Shown here: positions 8,730-17,181 of the stretch, in pieces
How the letters are laid out: each line of letters starts with the position of its first letter
Position numbering within the stretch: position 1 is the stretch's first letter
Assembly: GCA_017621075.1 (NCBI GenBank)
Contig: JAGATV010000030.1
Coordinates: 78,343 to 142,342, forward strand
Reading direction: 5' to 3'
Source: Lachnospiraceae bacterium
GTDB taxonomy: Bacteria; Bacillota; Clostridia; Lachnospirales; Lachnospiraceae
Length of the DNA: 64,000 nt
The notes under the pieces: generated by a model
Seen by the model: only the letters and a program-made list of their open reading frames with translations
Told to the model about the DNA's origin: nothing
Database searches by the model: none
Made by a program: the position numbers and the translations under genes

Positions 8730-9356
8730 ATGCCTCCCAAACCGAAGTTTACAAGAGAAGAAATTGTAGCCGCTGCACTGGAACTGGTCAGCGAAAGAGG
8801 AATGGACGCACTGACCTCCCGTGACCTGGGAGGGCGGCTGGGCAGTTCCACCCGCCCGATCTTTACGGTTTTTCGCAATATGGAAGAGGTCCAGCAGGCG
8901 GTAAGGTGCGCAGCCATGGACCGGTTTGATGCTTTTGCGGGGAAGGCGGTTCATTACACACCGGCTTTCAAGCAATTCGGAATGCAGATGATCCTGTTCG
9001 CCAAGGAAGAACCGAAGCTGTTCCAACTTCTGTTTATGACAGAAAGCAAAGAGGCAAGGAGCTTTGAGGATGTATTTGCCGGCTTGGGAGAAATGGCACA
9101 GATCTGTATGGAAGTGATCGAGGCAGATTACGGCCTGACGCAGCAGGATGCCAAAATCCTTTTTCAGCATGCTTGGATACATACTTTTGGAATTGGGGTC
9201 TTGTGTGCCAATCGTATATGTTGTCTTTCGGAAGAAGAGATCAATGAAATGCTGGGGCAGGATTTTACGGCAATGATCATGCTGGCAAAATCCGGGACAC
9301 TGAATCAGCCTACGGTAAGGCCGATCCTGAAGAGAGAAGAAGTGGAATCCCCATAG
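8730..9356 (+). CDS. TetR/AcrR-family transcriptional regulator
   Basis: This is a 208-residue one-component regulator. Residues about 8-52 form the TetR DNA-binding domain (FTREEIVAAALELVSERG, then TSRDLGGRLGSSTRPIFTVF, the helix-turn-helix and following helix). The remainder is the helical ligand and dimer domain, with a WIHTFGIGVL segment typical of the C-terminal TetR_C type. The ribosome site AGGAAGATAGG precedes the ATG. It has a perfect consensus promoter and its own terminator, so it is expressed apart from the next genes. It probably controls itself and perhaps the methyltransferase/flavodoxin cluster downstream. The ligand is unknown. Confidence 0.88.
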   Translation: MPPKPKFTREEIVAAALELVSERGMDALTSRDLGGRLGSSTRPIFTVFRNMEEVQQAVRCAAMDRFDAFAGKAVHYTPAFKQFGMQMILFAKEEPKLFQLLFMTESKEARSFEDVFAGLGEMAQICMEVIEADYGLTQQDAKILFQHAWIHTFGIGVLCANRICCLSEEEINEMLGQDFTAMIMLAKSGTLNQPTVRPILKREEVESP

Positions 9357-9372
9357 AGCCGGACGTTTAGAC

Positions 9373-9417
9373 GCAGAGCCAATGATCCCAAATGGAGGAA
9401 CCGGCTCTGCCTTTTTT
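9373..9417 (+). terminator. Terminator after tetR-family gene
   Basis: GCAGAGCC (9373-9380) pairs with GGCTCTGC (9403-9410) and is followed by six T. The 22-base loop can form a weaker inner stem. Confidence 0.75.
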
Positions 9418-9458
9418 GTCACAAAGGTATATACAAAATTCATCAACGGAGGTGTGCC

Positions 9459-10124
9459 ATGAAATTACTATGCAATGCTTTTTTGAAATTCCTGTCAGGA
9501 CTGGCGGTTGTTTTCCTGCTGTTGTTCCTGCCGGCCGGGACTTTCCGGTTCTGGAATGCGTGGCTGTTTACTGCCCTTTTGTTTTTGCCCATGCTGGCAG
9601 TGGCAGTCTTTCTGTTTGCCAGGGCGCCTGAGTTGTTAGCCAAAAGACTGAACACCAGAGAACAGGAAGGAACCCAGAAGGCAGTGGTGGCATTGTCTGC
9701 CCTGCTGCTTAGTGGCGGTCTGTTGCTGGCGGGCCTGGATTTTCGTTTCGGCTGGTCCCGTATCCCGGTCTGGCTGACCTTTTTGGCTGCGGTAGTCCAG
9801 GTGATTGCCTACGGTCTGTATGTGGAGGTCATGCGGGAGAATGCATTTCTGTCCAGAACGGTGGAGATCCAGGCAGAGCAGAAGGTGATCGACACCGGGC
9901 TTTACGGCATCGTTCGTCACCCTATGTACCTGGCAGTGACACTGCTGTTTCTGTCCATCCCCCTTGTCTTAAGTTCCTGGCCCTGCTTTGTGGTCTTTCT
10001 GTTTGCTCCTCTGCTTTTGGTGCTTCGGATCAGCAATGAGGAAAAGGTGCTGGAGCAGGGACTCCCGGGATATACGGAATACAAGAAGCGGGTCAGATAC
10101 CGTATGATCCCGTTCATTTGGTAG
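9459..10124 (+). CDS. Isoprenylcysteine methyltransferase-like membrane protein
   Basis: This is a 221-residue integral membrane protein of the ICMT/phospholipid-methyltransferase superfamily. About five hydrophobic segments are visible. The C-terminal signature GLYGIVRHPMYLA (residues about 148-160), followed by a late EEKVLEQGLPGYTEYKKRVRYRMIPF stretch, is the S-adenosylmethionine-binding region of this superfamily. The bacterial substrate is generally unknown and I do not assign one. GGAGGTGTGCC precedes the ATG. The flavodoxin gene follows after 17 bases with its own ribosome site, so the two are likely cotranscribed. Confidence 0.82.
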   Translation: MKLLCNAFLKFLSGLAVVFLLLFLPAGTFRFWNAWLFTALLFLPMLAVAVFLFARAPELLAKRLNTREQEGTQKAVVALSALLLSGGLLLAGLDFRFGWSRIPVWLTFLAAVVQVIAYGLYVEVMRENAFLSRTVEIQAEQKVIDTGLYGIVRHPMYLAVTLLFLSIPLVLSSWPCFVVFLFAPLLLVLRISNEEKVLEQGLPGYTEYKKRVRYRMIPFIW

Positions 10125-10141
10125 CATAAGGAGGACATACA

Positions 10142-10654
10142 ATGAAACTACTGGTCGTGAATACGTTGTCTGAGCAGAACGAAGCGGCCCGGGCAGCGAT
10201 CAGGGAACTTAAGGGTATGGTATCCGACTGCAAGGTGATCCATACTTACGAGATGCAGTTAAAGCCCTGTGTCGGCTGTAATGCCTGCTGGTTGAAGACA
10301 CCAGGTGTCTGTTCCATTCAGGATGGGTATGAGGAGATCCTAAAGGGGTATATCGAGTATGATGCAACGGTCTTTCTGGCGGGGACTGCGCTGAATTTTG
10401 TGGATTACCGCATGAAAAATGTGATCGACCGCATCCTGCCCCTGGTGACCATGTATATCCACATTGTGGACGGTCAGTGCCGTCATGTGCCCCGTTATGA
10501 CCGGAAATATCAGTTCGGTCTTTTGTACTTCGGCATAGCGGACGGAGATTATCTGAATCAATGGATGGACCGGGTGGCGTTAAATATGGGCGGCAGCAGC
10601 CTTGGCGCATTTCCCATTCATCAGGCAAAGGAGGTGCTCTCATGCATCTTGTGA
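10142..10654 (+). CDS. Flavodoxin-family NAD(P)H-dependent reductase, first of a pair
   Basis: This is a 170-residue flavodoxin-fold protein of the NADPH-dependent FMN reductase/iron-sulfur flavoprotein type. It begins with strand MKLLVVNTLSEQNEA. At about residues 43-51 it carries CVGCNACW, the cysteine pair seen in many family members and a possible redox or metal site. The motif LAGTALNFVDYRMKNVIDRI is the second FMN-contact region. The gene overlaps the next flavodoxin gene by 13 bases, which implies translational coupling and perhaps a heteromeric reductase. The substrate is unknown. Confidence 0.82.
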   Translation: MKLLVVNTLSEQNEAARAAIRELKGMVSDCKVIHTYEMQLKPCVGCNACWLKTPGVCSIQDGYEEILKGYIEYDATVFLAGTALNFVDYRMKNVIDRILPLVTMYIHIVDGQCRHVPRYDRKYQFGLLYFGIADGDYLNQWMDRVALNMGGSSLGAFPIHQAKEVLSCIL

Positions 10655-11298
10655 TCATAAGCGGCGCTACCAGACCCCGGGGAAGGAGCAACACCGCCAA
10701 AATCATCGACGCTTTCCAAAAGGGATATAAAGAAGGGGGAAATACTGTAGAAGTCTGGTATCTCTCTGACAGAAAACAATGGGCCGGGGCGGCGGCAGCC
10801 TTTGCAGAGCAGGAGAATATCCTCATTGCCCTGCCCTTGTATGTGGAAAATATCCCGGGCAGTCTGTTGGAATTTCTTTCCTGTCTGTCTCCCAAGAAAG
10901 AGGCGGGAACCAGGCTGGCATTCCTGATCCAGGGGGGCTTTCCGGAAGGCAGTCAGAGCCGGTGTTGTGAGAGATATCTTGAGACGCTCCCCGGACAGCT
11001 TGGGTGCGAGTATGGCGGGACGCTGATCAAGGGCGATATGTTCGGGCTTGGCATGACGGATGAAAAGAGCCGCAAAAAAATGTTGGAGCCCTTTGTGGAA
11101 ATGGGTCGTTATTTTGCTGACCATGGTATTTTTGACAAGGAAAAGGCATACTCCTTTGCGGCACCGGAGTATATGCCCAAGAGCCAGGTACGCTTGTTTC
11201 GTCTGATCGGGCACTTTGTCCAGCGCATTTTTATGGGGCGGCTGGCAAAACAAATGGGATGTAAGGAGGCATTAGATGCAAAACCTTATGAATGCTGA
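10642..11298 (+). CDS. Flavodoxin-family NAD(P)H-dependent reductase, second of a pair
   Basis: This is a 218-residue flavodoxin-fold protein. The ATG at 10642 is chosen because AAAGGAGGTG lies directly before it and the product then starts with the expected strand HLVIISGATRPRGRSNT, whose phosphate loop would bind FMN. The LIALPLYVENIPGSLLEFL segment is the second flavin-contact region. The C-terminal part (QVRLFRLIGHFVQRIFMGRLAKQMG) is basic and amphipathic. It overlaps the preceding flavodoxin gene and the following 24-codon frame, so all three seem to be one translational unit. Confidence 0.8.
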   Translation: MHLVIISGATRPRGRSNTAKIIDAFQKGYKEGGNTVEVWYLSDRKQWAGAAAAFAEQENILIALPLYVENIPGSLLEFLSCLSPKKEAGTRLAFLIQGGFPEGSQSRCCERYLETLPGQLGCEYGGTLIKGDMFGLGMTDEKSRKKMLEPFVEMGRYFADHGIFDKEKAYSFAAPEYMPKSQVRLFRLIGHFVQRIFMGRLAKQMGCKEALDAKPYEC

Positions 11299-11350
11299 TT
11301 GCGTGAATCTGCTGGATGCGGCCGCTTTAAAGAGGATACTCAAAAAGTAA
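11276..11350 (+). CDS. Possible 24-residue peptide
   Basis: A frame of 24 codons (MQNLMNADCVNLLDAAALKR, then ILKK) starts 13 bases after an AAGGAGG ribosome site, 23 bases before the end of the second flavodoxin gene. The overlap pattern copies that between the two flavodoxin genes. It may be a short real peptide or the stub of a third, deleted gene. I do not recognise the sequence. Confidence 0.4.
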   Translation: MQNLMNADCVNLLDAAALKRILKK

Positions 11351-11445
11351 AAAACAGTTGTCCCCATCACTCTACTTTCCGTAGGTTGTGATATCCTGCA
11401 GGAGGATTTAGGATATTCTCATAAAGAGAAAGGAAGGTATCCATT

Positions 11446-11931
11446 ATGAGTTATGTGACCGGAAAGACCATCAAAGAGTTGAGGGAAAAGAGAAAGATGA
11501 CACAAAAGGAGCTTGCAGAAAAGATCAGTGTGAGCGATAAGACCGTATCAAAATGGGAAACGGAAAAAGGGCTGCCGGATGTGGCGATCGTGGAAGATTT
11601 GGCAAAAGCGCTGGGGACCTCCATCACAGAACTGTTGACCGGTGATCTGAGAGAAAATGAAAATACATCGGGGAACATGAAAAAGGCATACTTTTTTGTA
11701 TGCCCGATCTGCGGCAATATCATAACGGCTGTGGGACAGGGCGCTTTTTCCTGCTGCGGAGTAAATTTGCCAAAGCCGGAGCCTGAAAAGTGTGATGGGG
11801 ACCATTTGATCTGTCTGGAAGTGGTCAAACTGTACCCGGAACAGGAGATATCAGTGAGATTTAGGAAAAAGGGACATGGGATGATCTATGTGTATTGTAA
11901 CAGGCACGGAATGTTTCAAAAGATGATTTGA
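11446..11931 (+). CDS. XRE-family HTH protein with C-terminal zinc-ribbon/desulfoferrodoxin-like domain
   Basis: This is a 161-residue protein. Residues about 7-62 are a Cro/C1-type helix-turn-helix (TIKELREKRKMTQKELAEKI, then VSDKTVSKWETEKG). After a linker it has FVCPICGNII and FSCCGVNLP, four cysteines that look like a metal site, and ends with YVYCNRHGMF. Related clostridial proteins join an XRE domain to a desulfoferrodoxin-like domain. Compared with what I recall of them, the middle (the conserved His/Glu-rich stretch that would hold a second metal) seems to be missing, so iron or redox sensing may be lost or altered. The start has the ribosome site GAAAGGAAGG. An inverted repeat (ATATCCT, then AGGATAT, about 11390-11416) lies upstream and could be its operator. 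Confidence 0.75.
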   Translation: MSYVTGKTIKELREKRKMTQKELAEKISVSDKTVSKWETEKGLPDVAIVEDLAKALGTSITELLTGDLRENENTSGNMKKAYFFVCPICGNIITAVGQGAFSCCGVNLPKPEPEKCDGDHLICLEVVKLYPEQEISVRFRKKGHGMIYVYCNRHGMFQKMI

Positions 11932-11948
11932 GAGGAGATCGCCAAGTG

Positions 11949-13049
11949 ATGGGAAGAACGGATCCTATGGACAAAAAAGTACAATATTCCAAAAAGCTGT
12001 CTGAAGAACTGGACGAGCTGTGTATCCGTCAATCAGAGCTTGGCAGGGGTGTGGGGAGAAGCCAGAAAACCATAAGCCGCTATGTGCTGGGCGAGACGCT
12101 TCCTGATGAGGAGACGCAAAAAGCGATATCTGAATTTATCGGGGAACGATCGGTATATGAAAATTTTCATCATATCCCCTCAGGGGAGTTTGCAAGATTG
12201 CTGCAGTTCCTTTTGGATGAATTTAAGGGCGAGATCACCCAGAAACAGCTTGCCAAAAAGATTGGAAAGTATCAGAAGGACATCAGCTTTTACATAAGCA
12301 ATACAATAAAGGCGGATACCCGCACACAGCGGGATATTATCAAGGTTTTTTATGATCTCTGTAAAATAGGATGCGATATGTCTGCCACTCACTTTGGCAC
12401 GGCGGTGAATCTGAGATATCTGCTTTACGGCGAGGAGGAAGATACGGCCTATCTGTTGGACACATTGGGTGTTCAGTTCGGTGAACAGGCTGTCTGCAGC
12501 CAATTTGTACAATATTATCTCACCCTGCCCGGCACGCTGCAGAGATTTATCTTAGAGCATTTTGATGCATTTTATGATCAGAACCTGGAAAGCATCTTGG
12601 AAACCGATTTTCAATATCTCTCTTACGGCATAGAACTTTTTCGGCAGCTTTCGGAAAAGAAAAAGAAAATCATAGTGGATGAGCTGGAAAGGGATGCTTT
12701 TATGGGATTTCCGGCAAGCCCCAGGGAGCGCTGGTTTTATAAGCTGCTGACATCTTACCGCAATGTCATAGCCTTTGACCTTTCTGAATGGATGCAGGAA
12801 AGGTGTTATCCCATCATGGACATAAAGGAGAGACAGAATGTGATCCGGAGGATCGAATCCCGTATCGGTATGGGGGTAACCGAGGACAGGGATATCATTC
12901 GTGAGGTGAAGTTTAAGCTTAGGATGACGCAATATGAATGGTATCTGTGGTCACTTTTTCTGATCTATCAGTTTCAGGGGAAGGACCTGTTCCTGCTTTG
13001 CAACAGGATGATAGAAATCATCCATGACGCTCCACCTACGATAGACTGA
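11949..13049 (+). CDS. Protein with two XRE-like HTH segments, unknown function
   Basis: This product is about 366 residues. The ATG at 11949 follows AGAGGAG by about eleven bases; a TTG at 11928 and an ATG at 11967 are alternatives. Two helix-turn-helix-like stretches are visible: LDELCIRQSELGRGVGRSQK near residues 20-45 and EITQKQLAKKIGKYQKDISF near 95-120, each with the Q-x-LA/G-x3-G-x-S/D-x-x-I-S-x-Y pattern of Cro/C1 domains. The rest (about 140-366) is helical and unlike any family I can name. It starts 17 bases after the HTH/zinc-ribbon gene, so the two probably share a transcript. The AAA+ gene follows after 110 bases. Confidence 0.65.
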   Translation: MGRTDPMDKKVQYSKKLSEELDELCIRQSELGRGVGRSQKTISRYVLGETLPDEETQKAISEFIGERSVYENFHHIPSGEFARLLQFLLDEFKGEITQKQLAKKIGKYQKDISFYISNTIKADTRTQRDIIKVFYDLCKIGCDMSATHFGTAVNLRYLLYGEEEDTAYLLDTLGVQFGEQAVCSQFVQYYLTLPGTLQRFILEHFDAFYDQNLESILETDFQYLSYGIELFRQLSEKKKKIIVDELERDAFMGFPASPRERWFYKLLTSYRNVIAFDLSEWMQERCYPIMDIKERQNVIRRIESRIGMGVTEDRDIIREVKFKLRMTQYEWYLWSLFLIYQFQGKDLFLLCNRMIEIIHDAPPTID

Positions 13050-13159
13050 CTAAAATTGGTATTATTACAGTATTCTATAATGGTCATAGACATCCTCTGC
13101 TGCAGAATGTTATAAATAGAAGCGTAACAAGAAGCAAAAGCACAGAGGAGAGATACAGT

Positions 13160-14767
13160 ATGGCAATCCCACAAAATAATTTCCGGTTTTCGATGGAGTC
13201 TTTTAGAGGATCCGGCGCAGAAAGGATGGTACTCGACCATTCTTCCTTTGCCCGGCTTGACAGCGGAATCTATGCGCTGCGAAAAGTGGGCAGTGACCTG
13301 GTGGTTTGTTCCGCAAAAGAGAAGGAGCTTCCTGTATGTGAATTTATGAAGAACAGGGACAAGGGCAACTATATGCTTGAGAAAAAGGAGGGAAAGGCAC
13401 TTCTGCTTTTACCGCCTGAGGATCGGGCGTATAAGTATGATTTTTTTGACAGCCAGGAGGAATACCGGGTTATCATCGACTGCCTGAAAAGCTGTACGGA
13501 ATGTACCGATATAGCCTTGTGCTGCGACCATGACGGCAGGGTTGTGGGAATGTCCGATCTGTCAGGGCGCAAGCTCAAGCTTTTTTCTTTTGAAGCAAGC
13601 AAGGATATCGGTGAAATCATATCCTTCCGGGAACTGGAGGAACAGTATATCAAGGGTGATCTCGGCAGATATATGCACGGGATTCTGGAAAAACTCCCGC
13701 CCAAAGAGGTCCTCCGTTACTGCCAGAAGAGGATACAGGGGCAGGGAACACAGCTCAAAGCCGCCGTATATCAGGTTTACCGATATATGCAGGATGTGGC
13801 AGACGGGGATGATTTTCAGGCTCAAAACTGGGTCCTGACAGCGCCCAGCGGCTCCGGGAAGACAGAATTTTACAGGGCTGTCCGGGATCTGTTTGCATAC
13901 TACAAAATCCCTATTCCGGTCGTCCAGATCGATCTGAGCCAGATAACCGAGACGGGATACAAAGGGAGCAATGTTTCTACCATACCGGAGCGTATTCTTG
14001 CGGAAAGACCGAATGCAAAGGGGATAGGAATCTGTTTCCTTGATGAAGCGGACAAGAAGTGTGTTCCCAGCTATGAGTCCCATGGCATGAATGTAAATGC
14101 GGCGGTTCAGGCCAATCTGCTTACTCTGTTAGAAGGCAGCAGGCTGAAGGTGGAAGCGGATGATGAAAAAAGGGATTTTGATTCCGGGCATACCATGTTT
14201 GTGCTGATGGGAGCTTTTCAGGGCATCAGAGAGCAAAAGCAGAAGGCGGAGAAGAAGCCGCGGCAGCTGGGCTTTGTTACCTGCTGCGAAGACACAGACA
14301 GTGCAGATAAGGCAGACGCTACAGACAGGGTGTCAGACTGCTTTTATGAGGATCTGTCCTTGCAGGATCTGGTGGATTTCGGAATGCAGGAGGAGCTTGC
14401 CGGGCGCATCGTGCAGATCGTGAACTTTCATAAGCTGTCCCGGGAGGATATGCTGGTTCTCATCCGGGATAAGGTTAAGGAGATCTCAGAAGAGATCAGA
14501 ATTGATATCGACATCACAGAATCTGCCGCAGAGGAATTTGTGGATGTTTCCTTTGGAAGCCTTGGGGTGAGGCGCCCCATGAACATGATAAGGGCGCTTG
14601 TCCAAAACAAGGTTGCGGAGGTGTTCTTTGAGGGAAAATTCGACAGTGACAAGGACACAGTGGTGATCGATTCCCTCAAAACTGCAAGAATAGAGAGAGG
14701 ACGAGGAGAAAATGACAAGGAAACAGATCGTAAGAAAAGAATGCCGGGGGAGGAGAAGTCTGCGTAA
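13160..14767 (+). CDS. ClpX-like AAA+ ATPase with novel N-terminal region
   Basis: This is a 535-residue protein. From about residue 215 it has a ClpX-type AAA+ module: Walker A APSGSGKT (about 231-238), a ClpX-like stretch ending in ITETGYKGSNV with a pore-loop-like GYKG, Walker B GICFLDEADK, then VQANLLTLLEGS, a GAFQGIRE segment, FGMQEELAGRI, and a C-terminal small domain with GVRRPMNMIRALV. The ClpX zinc-binding N-domain is absent. Instead there are about 210 residues with many cysteines (for example CLKSCTECTDIALCC) that I do not recognise. No IGF-type ClpP-binding loop is obvious, so it may remodel proteins rather than degrade them. The ribosome site is CAGAGGAGAGA. The lipoprotein gene starts inside its 3' end (56-base overlap). 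Confidence 0.75.
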   Translation: MAIPQNNFRFSMESFRGSGAERMVLDHSSFARLDSGIYALRKVGSDLVVCSAKEKELPVCEFMKNRDKGNYMLEKKEGKALLLLPPEDRAYKYDFFDSQEEYRVIIDCLKSCTECTDIALCCDHDGRVVGMSDLSGRKLKLFSFEASKDIGEIISFRELEEQYIKGDLGRYMHGILEKLPPKEVLRYCQKRIQGQGTQLKAAVYQVYRYMQDVADGDDFQAQNWVLTAPSGSGKTEFYRAVRDLFAYYKIPIPVVQIDLSQITETGYKGSNVSTIPERILAERPNAKGIGICFLDEADKKCVPSYESHGMNVNAAVQANLLTLLEGSRLKVEADDEKRDFDSGHTMFVLMGAFQGIREQKQKAEKKPRQLGFVTCCEDTDSADKADATDRVSDCFYEDLSLQDLVDFGMQEELAGRIVQIVNFHKLSREDMLVLIRDKVKEISEEIRIDIDITESAAEEFVDVSFGSLGVRRPMNMIRALVQNKVAEVFFEGKFDSDKDTVVIDSLKTARIERGRGENDKETDRKKRMPGEEKSA

Positions 14768-15323
14768 GAAACTGGCAGGAGCGGTTGCGGCAGCGGCTTT
14801 AGTCTTGCTGTCTGCCGGCTGCGGGGGGCCGGATGTGACCAAGACGCCCACCGTGGAGGAGGCTTATGCGGTGGTGATCGGTGAGTACTATGCTGCCATT
14901 GAGCAGGAGTGGGACAGCGCAGAGCTGATGGAAGGCGGCCTCAATTACCTGGTTGCCCAGTGTTATGGGGATGCCCCTCTGGAAAACACCGGCTATGCCA
15001 TAACGGACCTGAACGGGGATGGTACAGAGGAACTTCTGATCGGTTCCAGGGTGGAAGACGATTTCTTTGGCTGCATGATCTTTGCACTGTATACACTGGA
15101 TGAAAAAGGGGTACACCGTCTGGTATTTGACAGCGGTGAGCGCAACCGCTATTACTATGCGGGTGAGAACCGCTTTGCCAATCTGGGCTCCTGCGGGTTT
15201 AACGAGAGCTTTGAAACCACACTGAAATTTGAAGACGGGGAGATGATCGACATGGCCTATACCACGCCCCCGGCTGAGTATGTGCAGCCAAAGCTCACAC
15301 CTTTTTGTGAGTGGGTAAAGTGA
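14712..15323 (+). CDS. Predicted lipoprotein, unknown function
   Basis: This is a 203-residue secreted lipoprotein. A basic N-terminus and hydrophobic stretch end in the lipobox LSAGC (Cys37), followed by a mature domain of about 165 residues. It contains ITDLNGDGTEELLIG, an Asp-rich loop of the kind found in VCBS/integrin-like and DUF4767-type clostridial surface proteins, which could bind calcium. It starts after a GAGGAG site inside the AAA+ gene and overlaps it by 56 bases, so the two are likely translated together. Why an internal AAA+ ATPase and an external lipoprotein are coupled is unclear. Confidence 0.72.
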   Translation: MTRKQIVRKECRGRRSLRKKLAGAVAAAALVLLSAGCGGPDVTKTPTVEEAYAVVIGEYYAAIEQEWDSAELMEGGLNYLVAQCYGDAPLENTGYAITDLNGDGTEELLIGSRVEDDFFGCMIFALYTLDEKGVHRLVFDSGERNRYYYAGENRFANLGSCGFNESFETTLKFEDGEMIDMAYTTPPAEYVQPKLTPFCEWVK

Positions 15324-15376
15324 GATGCCGCCTGTTTCAGACTCGGACTTTATTGCGGTAAATAATTTCGGAATTG

Positions 15377-15418
15377 TGTTAAATAGTGTTAAGAGTCCGG
15401 GACGTGACGTGATATAAT
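15377..15418 (+). promoter_or_regulatory. Promoter with direct-repeat operator before AraC-type gene
   Basis: TTAAGA (15389-15394) and TATAAT (15413-15418) are 18 bases apart. The string TGTTAA occurs twice, at 15377 and 15387, one helical turn apart and overlapping the -35, a layout typical of AraC-type activator sites. Confidence 0.5.
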
Positions 15419-15456
15419 GAATATCGTCAGGTTGTATTTGTAAGGAGGGCCAAGGA

Positions 15457-16380
15457 ATGTCTGAGAAAAAAGCAAACCGCTGTTGTCCGAGATATTCGGA
15501 TATACCTGATATCAGGGAGGACGGCTCGGAAAACATCCGCTATGACAATCCTGATTTTCCCCTTTTCTGCAGGCGCAATTTTATTCCCCGGAAGAGAATC
15601 CTCCCGGGGATGTCGGTGCATTGGCACAGTGACGTGGAATTCATTTATATCAAAAAAGGGAGCGCTTCCTATCAGCTGAACGGCTGTGTCGTCAGAATGC
15701 AGGAAGGCGAGGGGATCTTTGTAAACTCCCGGCAGCTTCACATGCTGATTTTAGATGATAATGAGTGCCTGCTGGACTGCATTATCTTCCACCCCATGCT
15801 GCTCTGCGCTTCAAAGCATATTGAGGAAAAGTTTGTGTATCCCGTTATCTCAAATGCGTCTGCACCTTATGTGATGCTACACGAAAGTGTGCCCTGGGAA
15901 AGGGAGGTGCTTACAAGGCTAAGCCTGCTGTATGAGCTTTCTAACCGGGGGGACTGCGAATTGGAAATGCTAAAGACTGTCTACGATATCTGGGCGCTTC
16001 TTAGCCACAACATTCCGAAAAAGCCCTCAAAGAGCAATGAATATGACGGCGGCTTTGAGATCATCAAGAGAATGATCGCTTATATCGAGGAACATTACAG
16101 AGAGACCGTGACCCTCGATCTGTTGTGCAGGGCGGGGGGAGTAGGCAGAACGGCATGCACAAAGCTTTTTCAGAAATATGTCAACACAACTCCCATCGAT
16201 TATGTAAGGCGCTACCGCATAGCAAAGAGCATAGAGCTTTTACAGAGCACCGATAAGACGGTAACGGAGATCGCTTATGAAACAGGGTTCGCAGGGGTGA
16301 GCTTTTTTGCCAAAACCTTTAAGAAAGCCACGGGGATAACCCCGGGACAACTGAGAAAAGGAGGGTGGATGGATGTTTGA
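15457..16380 (+). CDS. AraC-family transcriptional regulator
   Basis: This is a 307-residue regulator. The N-terminal half (about 40-130) is a cupin-like sensing domain: MSVHWHSDVEFIYIKKG, then EGEGIFVNSRQLHML. The C-terminal 100 residues hold the two helix-turn-helix motifs of AraC/XylS proteins, with the closing signature TEIAYETGFAGVSFFAKTF followed by KATGITPGQLRK. GGAGGGCCAAGG precedes the ATG. The gene overlaps the first ABC permease gene by eight bases, so regulator and exporter are one operon. The regulator probably senses a substrate of the transporter. Confidence 0.9.
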   Translation: MSEKKANRCCPRYSDIPDIREDGSENIRYDNPDFPLFCRRNFIPRKRILPGMSVHWHSDVEFIYIKKGSASYQLNGCVVRMQEGEGIFVNSRQLHMLILDDNECLLDCIIFHPMLLCASKHIEEKFVYPVISNASAPYVMLHESVPWEREVLTRLSLLYELSNRGDCELEMLKTVYDIWALLSHNIPKKPSKSNEYDGGFEIIKRMIAYIEEHYRETVTLDLLCRAGGVGRTACTKLFQKYVNTTPIDYVRRYRIAKSIELLQSTDKTVTEIAYETGFAGVSFFAKTFKKATGITPGQLRKGGWMDV

Positions 16381-17179
16381 CGGAGCTTTGGACAAATATC
16401 TGTTTGTCTACAAAACCCGCATTATCCGCAGTTTTACCTATAAGTTTGAAGTATACGGCAATATTCTGATGCAGGTGATCATCATGATCACCACTGCTTT
16501 TTTCTGGAAGGCGCTGTTTGGGAGCGAAACCTTCGGGAACGGCATAACGGCGGACAGTATGCTGACCTATACCGTGATGTCCTCGGTGCTGTCGGTACTG
16601 TTTACAACGGGAGTGGAGAGAAGGATGCAGCAAAGTGTGGAGAAGGGAAGTATTGCCATCGATATGATGCGTCCCGTGAATGTGTTTGGCGTATTTCTGG
16701 CGGAGGATCTGGGAAGCCTTACGGCACTTCTCGTTCAGAATCTGCTACCGATACTGCTTTTGGGCAGTCTGCTCATTCAAGTCCCGGTTATCGCATCGCC
16801 ATCGGCGATCCCCCTGTTTGCGGTGAGTCTGGTCCTTTCCATGGGGATCAATTGGCTTATGGCGGCAATATTCGGTATGTGGGCGTTTACGGCCATATCT
16901 ATGGACGCACTTTTTCAGGCAAAAAAGCATCTGATAAGGCTTCTGTCGGGAAGTATCATCCCGATATGGTTCTTTCCCAAATGGCTTGCGGACATCCTGA
17001 ATGCACTTCCGTTTGTGTATATTTATCAGCTTCCGCTTGATATCTATATCGGAAGTGCAACGGATGAGGAGATATACAGCCGGATCCTGTTGCAGCTTGT
17101 GTGGGCTTTGGTGCTTGCGGCGCTGTTTTGTCTGCTTTCCAAAAGGGTGCTGAAAAAGGTTTTGGTGCAGGGGGGCTGA
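16373..17179 (+). CDS. ABC exporter permease 1 (COG4587-like)
   Basis: This is a 268-residue membrane protein with about six hydrophobic helices and the ABC-2 permease arrangement. It resembles the YP-type permeases that pair with a COG4586 ATPase and a second, related permease. Recognisable parts are ITTAFFWKALFG near the start, a central cytoplasmic MQQSVEKGSIAIDMMRPVN and WFPKWLADILNALPFVYIYQLPL. The ATG overlaps the end of the araC-type gene, with GGAGGGTGG as ribosome site. With the two following genes it should form an export complex; the substrate is unknown. Confidence 0.82.
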   Translation: MFDGALDKYLFVYKTRIIRSFTYKFEVYGNILMQVIIMITTAFFWKALFGSETFGNGITADSMLTYTVMSSVLSVLFTTGVERRMQQSVEKGSIAIDMMRPVNVFGVFLAEDLGSLTALLVQNLLPILLLGSLLIQVPVIASPSAIPLFAVSLVLSMGINWLMAAIFGMWAFTAISMDALFQAKKHLIRLLSGSIIPIWFFPKWLADILNALPFVYIYQLPLDIYIGSATDEEIYSRILLQLVWALVLAALFCLLSKRVLKKVLVQGG

Positions 17180-17181
17180 GG

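Noticed and set aside
8496-9446. Minus-strand frame of 316 residues across the tetR-family gene
   Set aside because: It covers the TetR gene and its perfect promoter antisense and contains no recognisable domain.
13050-13159. Promoter before the AAA+ gene (TTGGTA and TATAAT)
   Set aside because: The spacing of 14 bases is too short to support it.
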